This document shows positions 51,592 to 60,275 of a stretch of 64,000 bases of DNA, in pieces (the stretch's first letter is position 1; the number at the start of each line of letters is the position of its first letter). The notes beneath the pieces are model-generated. The model did no database searches and was not told the origin of the DNA. It saw only the letters and a list, made by a program, of their open reading frames with translations. This DNA comes from JANMCE01 sp963791625 (GTDB lineage Bacteria; Actinomycetota; Acidimicrobiia; Acidimicrobiales; Ilumatobacteraceae): assembly GCA_963791625.1 (NCBI GenBank), contig CAWBTA010000006.1, positions 186,001 to 250,000 of the forward strand, written 5' to 3'. The position numbers and the translations under genes are program-made.

Positions 51592-52107
51592 ATGACGACG
51601 CACGAGCGGCCCTTTGGTCGATGTCTGGAAGACTTCGTGGTGGGCGACGTGTTCCGTCACTGGCCCGGCAAGACCATCACCGAGTACGACAATCATCTCT
51701 TCTGCATGATCACCATGAACCACCACCCTCTCCACACCAACGACTGGTTCGCCAGCGAAAGCGTGCAGGGTCGCAACGTGGTGGTGGGCAACCTGGTCTA
51801 TTCACTTGTGCTCGGCATGAGCGTGCCCGATATCAGTGGCGCGGCCATTGCAAATCTCGAGGTGGAAACGCTGCTGCACAAGTTCCCGACGTTTCACGGC
51901 GACACCATTCACTCGGAAACGCGCGTGCTCGACGTGGCCGAGTCGAAGTCGAAGCCCGACCGTGGCATCGTCACCGTTGAGAGCAAAGGCTATAACCAGC
52001 ACGGCCAAGAGGTCTGCTACTTCCGCCGTCGGGTCATGGTATGGAAGCGGGATGCTGTGCCATCGCGCAAGCGTCCCTATGACGGCACTGACGTGTGGGG
52101 CGCGTGA
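51592..52107 (+). CDS. MaoC-family hydratase, probable mesaconyl-CoA hydratase
   Basis: 171 residues, hot-dog fold. HWPGKTITEYDNHLFCMITMNHHPLHTN and GNLVYSLVLGMSVPDISGAAIANL match the short MaoC protein of actinobacterial ethylmalonyl-CoA clusters, which hydrates mesaconyl-CoA to beta-methylmalyl-CoA. FHGDTIHSET closes the active-site tunnel. Product would feed the lyase at 43153. Its stop overlaps the mutY start (GTGA). Confidence 0.8.
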   Translation: MTTHERPFGRCLEDFVVGDVFRHWPGKTITEYDNHLFCMITMNHHPLHTNDWFASESVQGRNVVVGNLVYSLVLGMSVPDISGAAIANLEVETLLHKFPTFHGDTIHSETRVLDVAESKSKPDRGIVTVESKGYNQHGQEVCYFRRRVMVWKRDAVPSRKRPYDGTDVWGA

Positions 52108-52964
52108 CCGCAACGGTCGACACGATGCAGGATGCCCTGCTCGGTTGGGGCCTACCGCGGCTGCGTGACCTCCCCTGGCGCGAGACCCGGGACCCGTGGG
52201 CGATTCTGGTGAGCGAGCTGATGTTGCAACAAACGCAAGTCGCTCGCGTACTGCCGAAGTATCTCGATTTCCTGTCGCTCTATCCGACGCCCGCCGCGTG
52301 CGCCGAGGTGTCGTCCGGCGACATCGTGCGGGCGTGGGCCGGCTTGGGTTACAACCGGCGTGCGCTCAACCTGCATCGCGCCGCGTGCGCGGTAACGGAG
52401 GCAGGATCGTTTCCGTCGACCCTGGCCGGATTGCTCGCGTTGCCCGGCGTGGGGCCGTACACGGCTCGGGCCGTTCTGGCCTTTGCATACGAGGCCGACG
52501 TGGCCGTGGTCGACACGAACATCGCGCGGGTCTTGGCCCGACTGCACGGGCGCGCTCTCGCGGCTCGTGAAGTGCAGGCGCTGGCCGACGGTCTGGTGCC
52601 TGAGGGCGACGGCTGGGCGTGGAATCAGGTGCTCATGGAGCTCGGCGCCGCCACGTGCATGGCTCGGTCGTGGGCGTGTGCCACGTGCCCTCTGGCGACC
52701 TTCTGTGCGTGGGCTGGTGGAACTACCGTCGATCCGGCCACCGGGTCAGCCGGTGTAAGTGGGGGGCAGTCGCGCTTCGCCGGAAGCGACCGCCAGGGCC
52801 GAGGTCGGCTGGTGGACGCGCTACGGACGGGCCGCGTTCCTGCCGCGTCGCTGGCAAAGGTAATGGGTTGGCCCGACGAAACGGCGCGAGCAGAACGCGT
52901 GGTGGCGACGCTTCTTGCCGACGGCCTGGTGCTGCTCGAAAGTGGTGCCTACCGGCTGCCGTAG
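52104..52964 (+). CDS. mutY: A/G-specific adenine glycosylase MutY
   Basis: 286 residues. SELMLQQTQVARV contains the QQT intercalating loop, LPGVGPYTARAVLAF is the helix-hairpin-helix, the catalytic Asp is in VAVVDTNIARVLARL, and the 4Fe-4S loop is C-x6-C-x2-C-x5-C in CMARSWACATCPLATFC. It removes adenine paired with 8-oxoguanine. The C-terminal NUDIX-like recognition domain is absent; the last 60 residues resemble a winged-helix instead. GTG 52104 overlaps the upstream stop. Confidence 0.9.
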   Translation: MTATVDTMQDALLGWGLPRLRDLPWRETRDPWAILVSELMLQQTQVARVLPKYLDFLSLYPTPAACAEVSSGDIVRAWAGLGYNRRALNLHRAACAVTEAGSFPSTLAGLLALPGVGPYTARAVLAFAYEADVAVVDTNIARVLARLHGRALAAREVQALADGLVPEGDGWAWNQVLMELGAATCMARSWACATCPLATFCAWAGGTTVDPATGSAGVSGGQSRFAGSDRQGRGRLVDALRTGRVPAASLAKVMGWPDETARAERVVATLLADGLVLLESGAYRLP

Positions 52965-53026
52965 CGTCAGTCGGCGTCGGTGGCGACCGGCACCAGGTCG
53001 GATGTGAGCAGGTCGCCGCGCCCGAT

Positions 53027-53557
53027 CTAGCCAGCGGTGATACGGGCGAGGATCTCGTCGTAGACCGAATCGGCGTAGGCGGTCATCTCATCGTCGGTGC
53101 GGTCCTGGATCGGGTGCGGCACGAACACCCGCGCCGGCGAGATGCCGAGCGAAGCAGCCTGGGCGTCGGCAGCCGCAACGAACGCGCTTGACGCGACGAA
53201 GACGCCAGGGATACCCCGGCCCTCCAGATCACTGATGTCGTGCACACTGCACGACGTACAGCTGCCTCAATCGGCCAGCGCCTCGATCACGACGTCGCAG
53301 GTGACGGAGATCTCGTGGCGCAGATCGATCGGCGCGGGCTTGGTAAACGTCGGCTTGCGGAACCGCTGCACCTTCATGCCATCAGCGATCAACCGTCGCT
53401 CGATCTGATTCAAAAAGATGTCACCCCGAGCCTTGCTGATATCGAGCAAACCAACCGTGAGCCCGTCGAGCGAACCGGGCCGCGCCGTGAGCTGCCGATC
53501 GGCCACCAACCGCTCGGACGTCGGATCCAACAAGATGCGTGTGGTCATGCTTCTCAT
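53027..53557 (-). CDS. UGSC-family selenoprotein with in-frame UGA
   Basis: Two open frames in the same phase are separated only by TGA at 53269-53267. Read as selenocysteine, the site is CDVVIEALAD-U-GSCTSCSVHDISDLEGRG, which is the UGSC signature of this family of unknown function, giving 176 residues with Sec97. The motif gives U-x2-C and C-x2-C, as in redox proteins. A hairpin 11 nt downstream of the UGA is placed like a bacterial SECIS. ATG 53557 overlaps the upstream stop (ATGA); ATG 53548 is an alternative. The Sec machinery genes are not in this window. Confidence 0.82.
53237..53255 (-). other. SECIS-like hairpin
   Basis: In the mRNA, GUCGUGC (53255-53249) pairs with GCACGAC (53243-53237) around loop AGUGU. 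It begins 11 nt after the UGA, the spacing required for the bacterial SelB-binding stem. The stem lies inside coding sequence, as expected in bacteria. Confidence 0.6.
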
Positions 53558-54994
53558 ATCCATTCTGTGATCGATGTGGTGACGGGTTGGCTGCCAGCTG
53601 CCCCGTTGACCCAGCCGCCGATGATGGCCGAAAACAGACCGGCCTCGCCGCCGGCGTGGACCAGCATGAGGCCGCCCGCACGGAACTTGGGCCAGTCACC
53701 GTTTTCCATCGACTCGGGAATGCCCTCGGCGATTCCACCGGCACCTCGGATCACGTCGGCGCCGTGAATGATGAGGCGGGCGTTGATTTCTTCGAGGACG
53801 CGCTCGGCGATCCCAACCGGCTTCGGCGAAGACGCGGGCGTGCTCGGGGCCGAGCACCAAGATGGCATCGAAGGCCAGCAGCAGCTTCGGGTGCGGCACC
53901 GGGCGAAGACAGGCGGCAAGCGTGTTGGCCAACGACTCGGGCGTTCGCGAAAGCTGATCGACGACGCAGCGTGGACCCTCCCCGGCGAACAGCGTGACCG
54001 TGTCCTGGCCCGACTCGAAACCCTGCTGCACGGACAACGGTGTGAACGGCGACCGCTCCTCATCTTCGGCGAAACAGAACCCGAGCTTGCCCGGCTGGCC
54101 ATGCGCTGCCCGGTCGATCTCGCCTGGCCGCCCACCGCCCATGTTGCGAATCACCAACTGCAACGCTCTCCCGATGGTGGCGTTGGCCCGGTTGCCCTGG
54201 CCGAGCACGTTGACGCCCGAGTTCATCCCGATGCGCTTTCGAATCGGACCGTTCACGACAAGTACGGGTCCGACCGGCATGGTGGTGGCCAAAATGCCGT
54301 GCATGTTGAAGGTGTCCGAACAAGCTGCCGCCAGTGCTGCCAGCACGATGGGAAGGTACTCGGGCTTGCAGCCGGCCATGACCGCGTTGATGGCCACCTT
54401 CTCGACCGTGACCGGCACGAGGTCGGGCGGCACGATGGCTACGATCTCGTCGCGGCGTCGAGACGTGCCCTTCAGCATGCGCAGCACCCGAGCCTCGGTC
54501 GGCGGAACGAGGGGTAACCCGTCGCTCCATCCGCGCTCGAACATCGACTCCATGTCGTCTTCCTGCGACGCGAGTTCGATGCGACGGCTCGACAGACCGG
54601 AGCCGAATCGCACCTCAAGCTCAGTAGTTCGATCAGGGTCCACCGACATGGATCCGCAACCCGGCCGGAAAGGCGGGAGATCCTCGCCGAGGTCGGTGCG
54701 CTTGGTGAGCGCTCGCCACTCGTCACGACTCCAGCCGACCGCGCGCGCGACCTCGAGACCGTCGTATACCCGTATCAGCGTGGGCACGGTGTCGATGTTG
54801 TGATGCCAACTCACGGCAAGGTCGTCGTCGTGAATTGAGGGCACACCGGTTGGAAACGTGGGATCGTCCTGCGTGTAGACCACGGCCTTTGCCGATCGAA
54901 CCAACTCGGCTACCACCGGTGTCACCATCTCGCAGGTCGCGCAGTCACGTTTCACGACAATGGTGAAGCCGTCGCGCAGCGTTGGATTCGGCAT
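53554..54994 (-). pseudogene. Thioredoxin (CATC) fused to a conserved DGLPLVPPT domain; partner of the UGSC protein, frameshifted
   Basis: Residues 1 to about 95 form a thioredoxin fold with the active site KRDCATCEMV. A long second domain follows (FERGWSDGLPLVPPTEARV, INAVMAGCKPEYLPIVLAAL, GPVLVVNGPIRKRIGMNSG, GFCFAEDEERSPF). The frame changes near 53807: AEAGWDR then ERVLEEINARLIIHGAD; adding one CG (gatcgcgccgag) restores 480 residues. ATG 54994 follows TAGCGT (55007-55002) by 7 nt, while GTG 55003 is not supported. It is coupled by an ATGA overlap to the selenoprotein, so the two should act together. Function unknown. Confidence 0.72.
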
Positions 54995-55001
54995 CGCATG
55001 C

Positions 55002-55007
55002 ACGCTA
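55002..55007 (-). promoter_or_regulatory. -10 element TAGCGT of the selenoprotein operon
   Basis: Seven nt upstream of ATG 54994; predicts a leaderless operon mRNA. Confidence 0.5.
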
Positions 55008-55088
55008 GTGCGGGGGTGAGACTTTGGTCACTCGGCATGGACAAAGTCGTCGCTTTTCCGTAACTTTCTCGAAACGGGGGTAACGGAT

Positions 55089-55949
55089 TTGCGCATAACC
55101 TTTTACGGCGTTCGGGGATCCACTCCGTGTTCGTCGCCATCGATCGCCCGGTTCGGTGGAAACACGTCCTGTGTGGTGCTCGAACCCATCGGCAGTGAGC
55201 CGATCATCCTTGATCTCGGCACCGGCCTGCGTCAGTTTGGTTGTTCGTGGCCGGCCGGGGAAATGTTCCGTGGCACGGCGCTCGTCAGTCACCTGCACTG
55301 GGATCACGTGCAGGGGCTTCCCTTCTTTGCGCCGATGATTGCGGAGGGCTCGCGACTCGATGTCTTCGGTCCGACCCAGGACGATGGTCGCACCCTGTCG
55401 GAGGCGATCGATGATTTCATGCGTCCGCCGTATTTCCCCATCACGTTGGGTCAACTCCCCGCCGAGATCACCATTCAGCAATGCCCAAAGCTACCGTTCA
55501 GGGTTGGTAGCGCAACGGTGATCGCCCGCGACGTGCCCCACATCGGTGCCACGCTTGGCTTCCGGGTGGAGGCCGACGGTGTGGTCGTTGCCTACATCCC
55601 CGATCATCAGCAACCGCTCGACGGTTCCAACACGGTTGACCCTGCCGTCTTGGAGCTGTGCCGTGACGCTGACGTCGTGATTCACGACGCGCAGTTCACC
55701 GACGCGGAATTCGAGCAGCGATCCACCTGGGGTCACTGCACTATTGGTTACGCAGTGCACGTGGCCATTCAGTCCGGCGCGCGGCGACTCGCCCTGTTCC
55801 ACCACGATCCGGCCCACAGTGACGATCAGATGGACCTGCTCCTGGCCGACGCGGTGCGGGCGGGGCGTAAGGGCGGCATTGAGGTAATCGCTGCCGCTGA
55901 GGGTCTCCGGGTTGAGGTGCCGTCGGCCCGATACGCTCGGGTTTCATGA
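55089..55949 (+). CDS. MBL-fold metallohydrolase
   Basis: 286 residues. SHLHWDHVQGLP is the HxHxDH metal motif; GSTPCSSPSIARFGGNTSC and IILDLGTGLRQFG precede it, and GHCTIGYAVHVAIQSG and LFHHDPAHSDD supply late His and Asp ligands. This layout resembles cyclic-nucleotide phosphodiesterase- and RNase Z-like members. The TTG at 55089 follows GGGGG; TAACTT at about 55063 is a -10 candidate. Divergent from the selenoprotein operon. Confidence 0.8.
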   Translation: MRITFYGVRGSTPCSSPSIARFGGNTSCVVLEPIGSEPIILDLGTGLRQFGCSWPAGEMFRGTALVSHLHWDHVQGLPFFAPMIAEGSRLDVFGPTQDDGRTLSEAIDDFMRPPYFPITLGQLPAEITIQQCPKLPFRVGSATVIARDVPHIGATLGFRVEADGVVVAYIPDHQQPLDGSNTVDPAVLELCRDADVVIHDAQFTDAEFEQRSTWGHCTIGYAVHVAIQSGARRLALFHHDPAHSDDQMDLLLADAVRAGRKGGIEVIAAAEGLRVEVPSARYARVS

Positions 55950-56431
55950 GCGAAATAGACGGGGCGAAGTTTCGTCAGGTCCTCGGGCACTTCCCGACGG
56001 GCGTGACGGTCATTACGGCTGATCCGGTTGGGCATCAACCGGTCGGACTGACCATTGGTTCGTTCACGTCGGTGTCGATGGACCCGCCCCTCGTCGGCTT
56101 CCTCCCGCAGAAGACCTCCACGGCATGGCCCTTTGTGCGAGACGCCGGAGCGTTCTGCGTAAACGTGCTGGCCCATGGTCAAGATGATCTGTGCTGGCGC
56201 TTCGCCAAGACCGGCGAAGACAAGTTTGACGGCGTCTCATGGCGACCCGCTCCGGACACCGCGTCACCGATTCTTGATGGCGTGTTGGCCTGGATTGATT
56301 GTCGTATCGAAGAGGTCATCGATGCTGGCGATCATTGGTTCGTGCTTGGTCGTGTGATGGACATGGACCACGCCGAGGGTGACCCGCAGATCTTCTTCAA
56401 GGGCAAGCTCGGCACCTTCCAGAAGGACTGA
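55946..56431 (+). CDS. Flavin reductase (FMN-binding split barrel)
   Basis: 161 residues. FPTGVTVITADP, VGLTIGSFTSVSMDPPLVGF and FCVNVLAHGQDDLCWRFA are the flavin reductase signature; GVLAWIDCRIEEVIDAGDHWFVLGRV forms the barrel end. Supplies reduced FMN to monooxygenases. ATG 55946 overlaps the upstream stop (ATGA); a TACGCT box 8 nt upstream could also drive separate transcription. Confidence 0.85.
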   Translation: MSEIDGAKFRQVLGHFPTGVTVITADPVGHQPVGLTIGSFTSVSMDPPLVGFLPQKTSTAWPFVRDAGAFCVNVLAHGQDDLCWRFAKTGEDKFDGVSWRPAPDTASPILDGVLAWIDCRIEEVIDAGDHWFVLGRVMDMDHAEGDPQIFFKGKLGTFQKD

Positions 56432-56440
56432 GATGCGGCT

Positions 56441-56818
56441 ATGACACTCGGCAACGCGGCCGGTGTTTTGCTCGGCGTCGTGTTGCTGGCCGCTGGCGCA
56501 TCAAAACTCTTCGACAAGGGATGGGCCGAACGCGAACGCGGGCTTGGCTCACCGGCCTGGGCACTGCCGTTCGTCGCGCCCCTCGAAATCGTGCTCGGTG
56601 CTCTTATTGCAGTGCGCATCGCACGGCCGGTGTTGGCCCTCGCCGGCATGATGCTGATGATGACCTTCACCGTCTTCCTGCTCATCAAGTGGGACGAGCG
56701 GCGCGGTGAGCCGTGCAACTGTTTTGGTGTGCTGTCGAAACGACCGACGAGCGCCTGGACGATCGTGCGAAACCTCGCACTCATCGCCCTGGCGCTCGTC
56801 GCCGGGTTTGTCAGGTAA
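56441..56818 (+). CDS. MauE/DoxX-like membrane protein
   Basis: 125 residues with four helices. AAGASKLFDKGWAER and the C-x-C motif GEPCNCFGVLSK match the MauE/DoxX-type proteins involved in disulfide handling of redox enzymes. Follows the flavin reductase by 9 nt, so likely the same transcript. Overlaps the end of the convergent gene. Confidence 0.75.
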   Translation: MTLGNAAGVLLGVVLLAAGASKLFDKGWAERERGLGSPAWALPFVAPLEIVLGALIAVRIARPVLALAGMMLMMTFTVFLLIKWDERRGEPCNCFGVLSKRPTSAWTIVRNLALIALALVAGFVR

Positions 56819-57434
56819 GTGCGGCGAGGCTTTCGACGACGTTGACGTTGCCGGCGGACATGCGGTCGGTGGCCCACTCCATGACGGTCGGGTCGGTGGT
56901 CATATAGACGACCTGCACCATGTTGCTCAGACGCTCGATGGCGTACAGCAGGTCGGTGATCTGATCGGACGCAAGTCCCTGCAGCGGCTCGGACAGCACG
57001 GCGAGCGAGGCGGTACCACGGCTACCAGCGTTGCGGGCACGACCGAGCCAACCGATCAGACGCTCGACGAGCTGCGGGACCGACGGGGCCATCTCGCTGC
57101 TGAGCGCCGGCAGCATGCCGAGGTCACGCGGGTTGACGTGGGTGATGCGGGGAAGATCCTCGGGACCGGGAACCGTCGAGTCGCCCGAACCGGCGTCGTC
57201 CAGAATCGACACACGACGGCGGCCGCCGCTACGACGAACGAGCAGCCGGCGACCGGCGGCATCGAGATAGCGCAGTTCGGCATGATCGACAGAACCGTGC
57301 ATCGCCCGGTGGAAGAGCTCGACAACACTCTCTCGCTCCATCAAATCAAGGCCACCCAAGACCGTGAGACGATTGTGGAAGTTCAGCCGTACAACTCCGT
57401 CAGGCTGCATGACGAGCAGTTCTTGCATTCTCAT
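56811..57434 (-). CDS. Conserved protein of unknown function
   Basis: 207 residues. LNFHNRLTVLGGLDLMERESVVELFHRAM resembles the N-terminal strand and loop of SMC/RecF-like ATPases but no Walker motif is visible. The middle (PRITHVNPRDLGMLPAL) and the end (DQITDLLYAIERLSNMVQVVYMTTD) are helical. ATG 57434 is assumed; ATG 57428 is possible. Divergent from ferredoxin. Confidence 0.55.
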   Translation of the reverse strand: MRMQELLVMQPDGVVRLNFHNRLTVLGGLDLMERESVVELFHRAMHGSVDHAELRYLDAAGRRLLVRRSGGRRRVSILDDAGSGDSTVPGPEDLPRITHVNPRDLGMLPALSSEMAPSVPQLVERLIGWLGRARNAGSRGTASLAVLSEPLQGLASDQITDLLYAIERLSNMVQVVYMTTDPTVMEWATDRMSAGNVNVVESLAALT

Positions 57435-57532
57435 GCTTGTTGTATCGGTCCTGTTTGTTACGAAATGAATCAAGAAAGTCCAGGCGTTTCGTTTGGCCTA
57501 CCTCCGAATGTCTCTGGATCCATGACGTTCGG

Positions 57533-57805
57533 TACGCTGCGTGCGATGCGGGTATGGATTGACCAAGATCTTTGTACGGGCGACGGGCTCTGTGTCGATC
57601 ACTGCCAGGATGTCTTCCTGCAACTGGAGGACGGCATTGCGTATGTGATGGAAGCCGGAATCCGGGAACGATCCGGGCGGATCGGGCAGCCTGGCGTGGG
57701 TTCCCGAGCGGTACGAGGGCGATGTCATTCACGCGGCCGACGACTGCCCGGGGGAGTGCATCTTCATCGAGATGGACCCGACTCGCACTGGACCCGGCCT
57801 AGCCT
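57533..57805 (+). promoter_or_regulatory. Two -10 elements flanking the ferredoxin gene
   Basis: TACGCT (57533-57538) is 7 nt before ATG 57546. TAGCCT (57800-57805) lies inside the ferredoxin 3' end and is 6 nt before ATG 57812, giving the next gene its own leaderless transcript. Confidence 0.55.
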
Positions 57806-57822
57806 CAGTGCATGTCGTCTGA
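57546..57822 (+). pseudogene. Ferredoxin (3Fe-4S, P450-associated type), frameshifted
   Basis: About 92 residues. MRVWIDQDLCTGDGLCVDHCQDVF holds Cys10 and Cys16 of the cluster with an extra Cys20; DDCPGECIFIE near the end supplies the last ligand. Such ferredoxins pass electrons to cytochromes P450 or other oxygenases. The frame changes near 57669: adding one CG (gaacgcgatccg) joins AGIRER to DPGGSGSLAWVPERY. All ligands survive. ATG 57546 is set by TACGCT 7 nt upstream. Confidence 0.78.
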
Positions 57823-58036
57823 CCTGTCGCCTGAGGCCGTTGCGTGGATTTCCCGGTTCGCTGCATCACTGGGCCAGCCTGTTCCCACGTCGAGCGAGAT
57901 TGAGTCGTTGCTCGATCTGGCCGGGGTGGCGGCCCACGCGTCGCACCGCCAAGCCGCCCCGGTGGCCTGTTGGCTGGCCGCTCAAGCCGGCCTCTCCCCC
58001 GACGCCGGGCTGGCCGCGGCCCGAGGCACTTACTGA
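57812..58036 (+). CDS. Small DUF6457-like protein
   Basis: 74 residues. SEIESLLDLAGVAAHASHRQAAPVACWLAAQAG resembles the short helical DUF6457 proteins that follow molybdenum-cofactor or redox genes in actinobacteria. ATG 57812 overlaps the ferredoxin end by 11 nt and follows TAGCCT by 6 nt. Role unknown. Confidence 0.65.
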   Translation: MSSDLSPEAVAWISRFAASLGQPVPTSSEIESLLDLAGVAAHASHRQAAPVACWLAAQAGLSPDAGLAAARGTY

Positions 58037-58070
58037 CTGACGTGCGGCGATGTCGGAGGCGGTTCCGCCG

Positions 58071-58099
58071 TTGGTTCGGCGGTCGATAATTGTTACTAT
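58071..58099 (+). promoter_or_regulatory. sufB promoter
   Basis: TTGGTT (58071-58076), a 17-nt spacer and TACTAT (58094-58099) form a regular promoter, giving a leader of about 70 nt before ATG 58177. This differs from the leaderless genes and leaves room for post-transcriptional control. Confidence 0.6.
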
Positions 58100-58176
58100 G
58101 GCGGTAGTGCAAATTCACCACGTGGTTTCGCTTGCTCGTAACCGCTCGCTATCGCTGAAGCTGCACGGGAGCTCTC

Positions 58177-59581
58177 ATGTCGGTTGCTGATCTCGATCTT
58201 TCCAAGTACAGCCTCGGCTGGAACGACGGCGATGAGTTCGTCATGCGCCCTGAGAAGGGCATCAACGTCGACGTGGTCGAGAACATCAGCCGCATCAAGA
58301 ACGAGCCGGACTGGATGCGCCAGTTCCGCCTGAAGGCCCACCGTCAGTTCGAGCGCAAGCCGATGGCACCGTGGTTCGCCAAGAACATGCCCGACATCGA
58401 CTTCCAGGACATCTACTACTACATCAAGCCCATGTCCGAAGGCGTGGTCGATGAGTGGGACAGCCTGCCCGATCGCATCAAGCAGACCTACGAAAAGCTC
58501 GGCATCCCCGAGGCCGAGCGCAAGTATCTCGCCGGGGTGACCAGCCAGTACGACTCTGAGGTCGTCTACCACAAGAATCGTGATGATCTCGCGGCGCAGG
58601 GCATCTTGTTCTGTGACATGGACACTGCGCTTCGGGAGTACCCGGAGCTTGTCCAGAAGTACTTCGGCACGATCATTCCGCCTGGCGATAACAAGTTCGC
58701 GGCGCTGAACACGCTCGGTGTGGTCGGGTGGGTCGTTCATCTACGTGCCACCGGGCGTCGAGTGCGAGATGCCGCTGCAGGCGTACTTCCGGATCAACTC
58801 GGAGAACGCCGGCCAGTTCGAGCGCACGCTCATCATCGCCGACGAGGGCTCCAAGGTGCACTACATCGAGGGCTGCTCCGCGCCGGTGTACACCACCGAC
58901 TCGCTGCACTCTGCGGTGGTCGAAATCGTGGTGAAGCCATCCGCGCACGTCACCTACACCACCATCCAGAACTGGTCGCCCAACGTCTACAACCTGGTCA
59001 CCAAGCGGGCCAGGGTTGAGGCTGAGGGTCATATGTCGTGGATCGACGGCAACATCGGTAGCCGCCTCACCATGAAGTACCCAGCCGTCTACCTGGTCGG
59101 CCCCAAGGCTTCGGGCGAAGTGCTGTCGGTCGCCTACGCGGGCGAGGGTCAACATCAGGACGCGGGCGCCAAGATGGTGCACGCGGCACCGGAGACCACC
59201 TCCAAGATCGTGTCCAAGTCCATCAGCAAGGACGGCGGTATCACCACCTACCGCGGCCTCGTGCGGGTGGAGGAAGGCGCCACCGGTTGCAAGAGCCATG
59301 TGCAGTGTGACGCGTTGATCCTTGACGATCAGTCGATCTCGAAGACGCTGCCGTACATGGAAGTGGGCGAGCAGGATGCGCAGATCGGTCACGAGGCCAC
59401 AGTCTCGAAGGTGGCCGACGAGCAGCTCTTCTACTTGATGTCACGCGGCCTCACCCAGGAGCAGGCCATGGGCCTCGTGGTGAACGGCTTCATCGAGCCC
59501 GTTACCCGCACGCTGCCCATGGAGTACGCCGTCGAGTGGAGCCGCCTCATCGAGCTCCAAATGGAAGGCTCCGTCGGCTAA
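58177..59581 (+). pseudogene. sufB: SufB, Fe-S cluster scaffold, frameshifted
   Basis: Scaffold component of the SufBCD complex that builds Fe-S clusters. KFAALNTL is followed in another frame by VWSGGSFIYVPPGVECEMPLQ, then YIEGCSAPVY, GSRLTMKYPAV, QHQDAGAKMVHAAPETTS and LVRVEEGATGCKSHVQCD with the conserved Cys. The break is near 58716: adding one CG (ctcgcggtgtgg) gives NTLAVWSGG and 468 residues. GGGAG is 4 nt before ATG 58177. Essential in most bacteria, so a genuine null is unlikely. sufC is not seen; sufD follows at 63205. Confidence 0.85.
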
Positions 59582-59724
59582 CAGCCGCGGCCATTGTGGC
59601 CTACGCCGAACGGTGCATGATCAGGTGCCCGAGGGATGTCTCACGGATTGTTTGAGCGAAGCGAGTCCGAGCGCCAGGGAGCGGTAGCGACCCAGCGAGG
59701 CATGGAGGGTTGGGAGGTATGGCG
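59582..59724 (+). other. Intergenic region between sufB and the Uma2 gene
   Basis: About 140 bases. A weak GGCC hairpin (about 59588-59602) follows the sufB stop and a run of AGCGA-like motifs (59658-59700) precedes the Shine-Dalgarno GGGAGG at 59712-59717. No gene is seen. Confidence 0.35.
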
Positions 59725-60274
59725 ATGACCACTCGGATGCTTGTTGAGGACTTTCTCGGCGGCGATGTCCCTCCCCACTCTCAACTGATCAACGGGGAGG
59801 TCGTCGTGCACGACCCCAACTTCCGCAACCAGGAAACGCTCGGTGAGATCTTCGTTTACCTCAGACAGTGGTCCCGCGCCGCGCCTGGTCGTGGGCGGGC
59901 GGGTCTTGGTGGCAACTGGATCTTCGGTCCCAGTACGTCCCTCATCCCTGATGCGTGGTGGGTTCCGGCCGAGCAGGCGCCGACGCTCGTCGGCATGCGT
60001 AGTGACCTGCCGCCGGCGCTTGCCGTCGGGGTGCGTTCGCCGTCCACCTGGATTCGGGACGCAGGGGTGAAGCTGGCGGATCTACGAGGAAGGCGGGGTG
60101 CAGGAGGTCTGGCTGGTGGACAACATCGCCAACATCATCAGCGTTCACCGTCGAACATCGCCGACCAGCGCAACGTTCGATGTTGCCTTCGACATCAGCA
60201 GCGGGCAGTTGATGACACCGCTCTTGCCGGACTTCGCACTCGATATTGCAGCCCTGTTCGCAGCCACTGATTAG
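59725..60274 (+). pseudogene. Uma2-family (DUF820) endonuclease-like protein, frameshifted
   Basis: Restriction-endonuclease-like fold. GEVVVHDPNFRNQ, FGPSTSLIPDAWWVP (PD site), LAVGVRSPSTWIRDAGVKLAD form the first part; YEEGGVQEVWLVDNIANII the second, in the next frame. One extra C at 60082 explains the shift and KLADYEEGG is then as in the family. GGGAGG is 7 nt before ATG 59725. The catalytic Asp of SLIPDAWW is followed by V rather than E at GVRSPS, so activity is doubtful. Role unknown. Confidence 0.65.
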
Positions 60275-60275
60275 C

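Noticed and set aside
53267..53269. TGA as an ordinary stop giving a 96-residue protein
   Set aside because: The frame continues with the UGSC signature and a hairpin at SECIS distance; a plain stop would leave a meaningless tail of 79 codons with strong family match.
56706..58040. Rightward 444-codon open frame spanning the ferredoxin start
   Set aside because: Mixes three unrelated frames; only the part from 57546 is a real protein.
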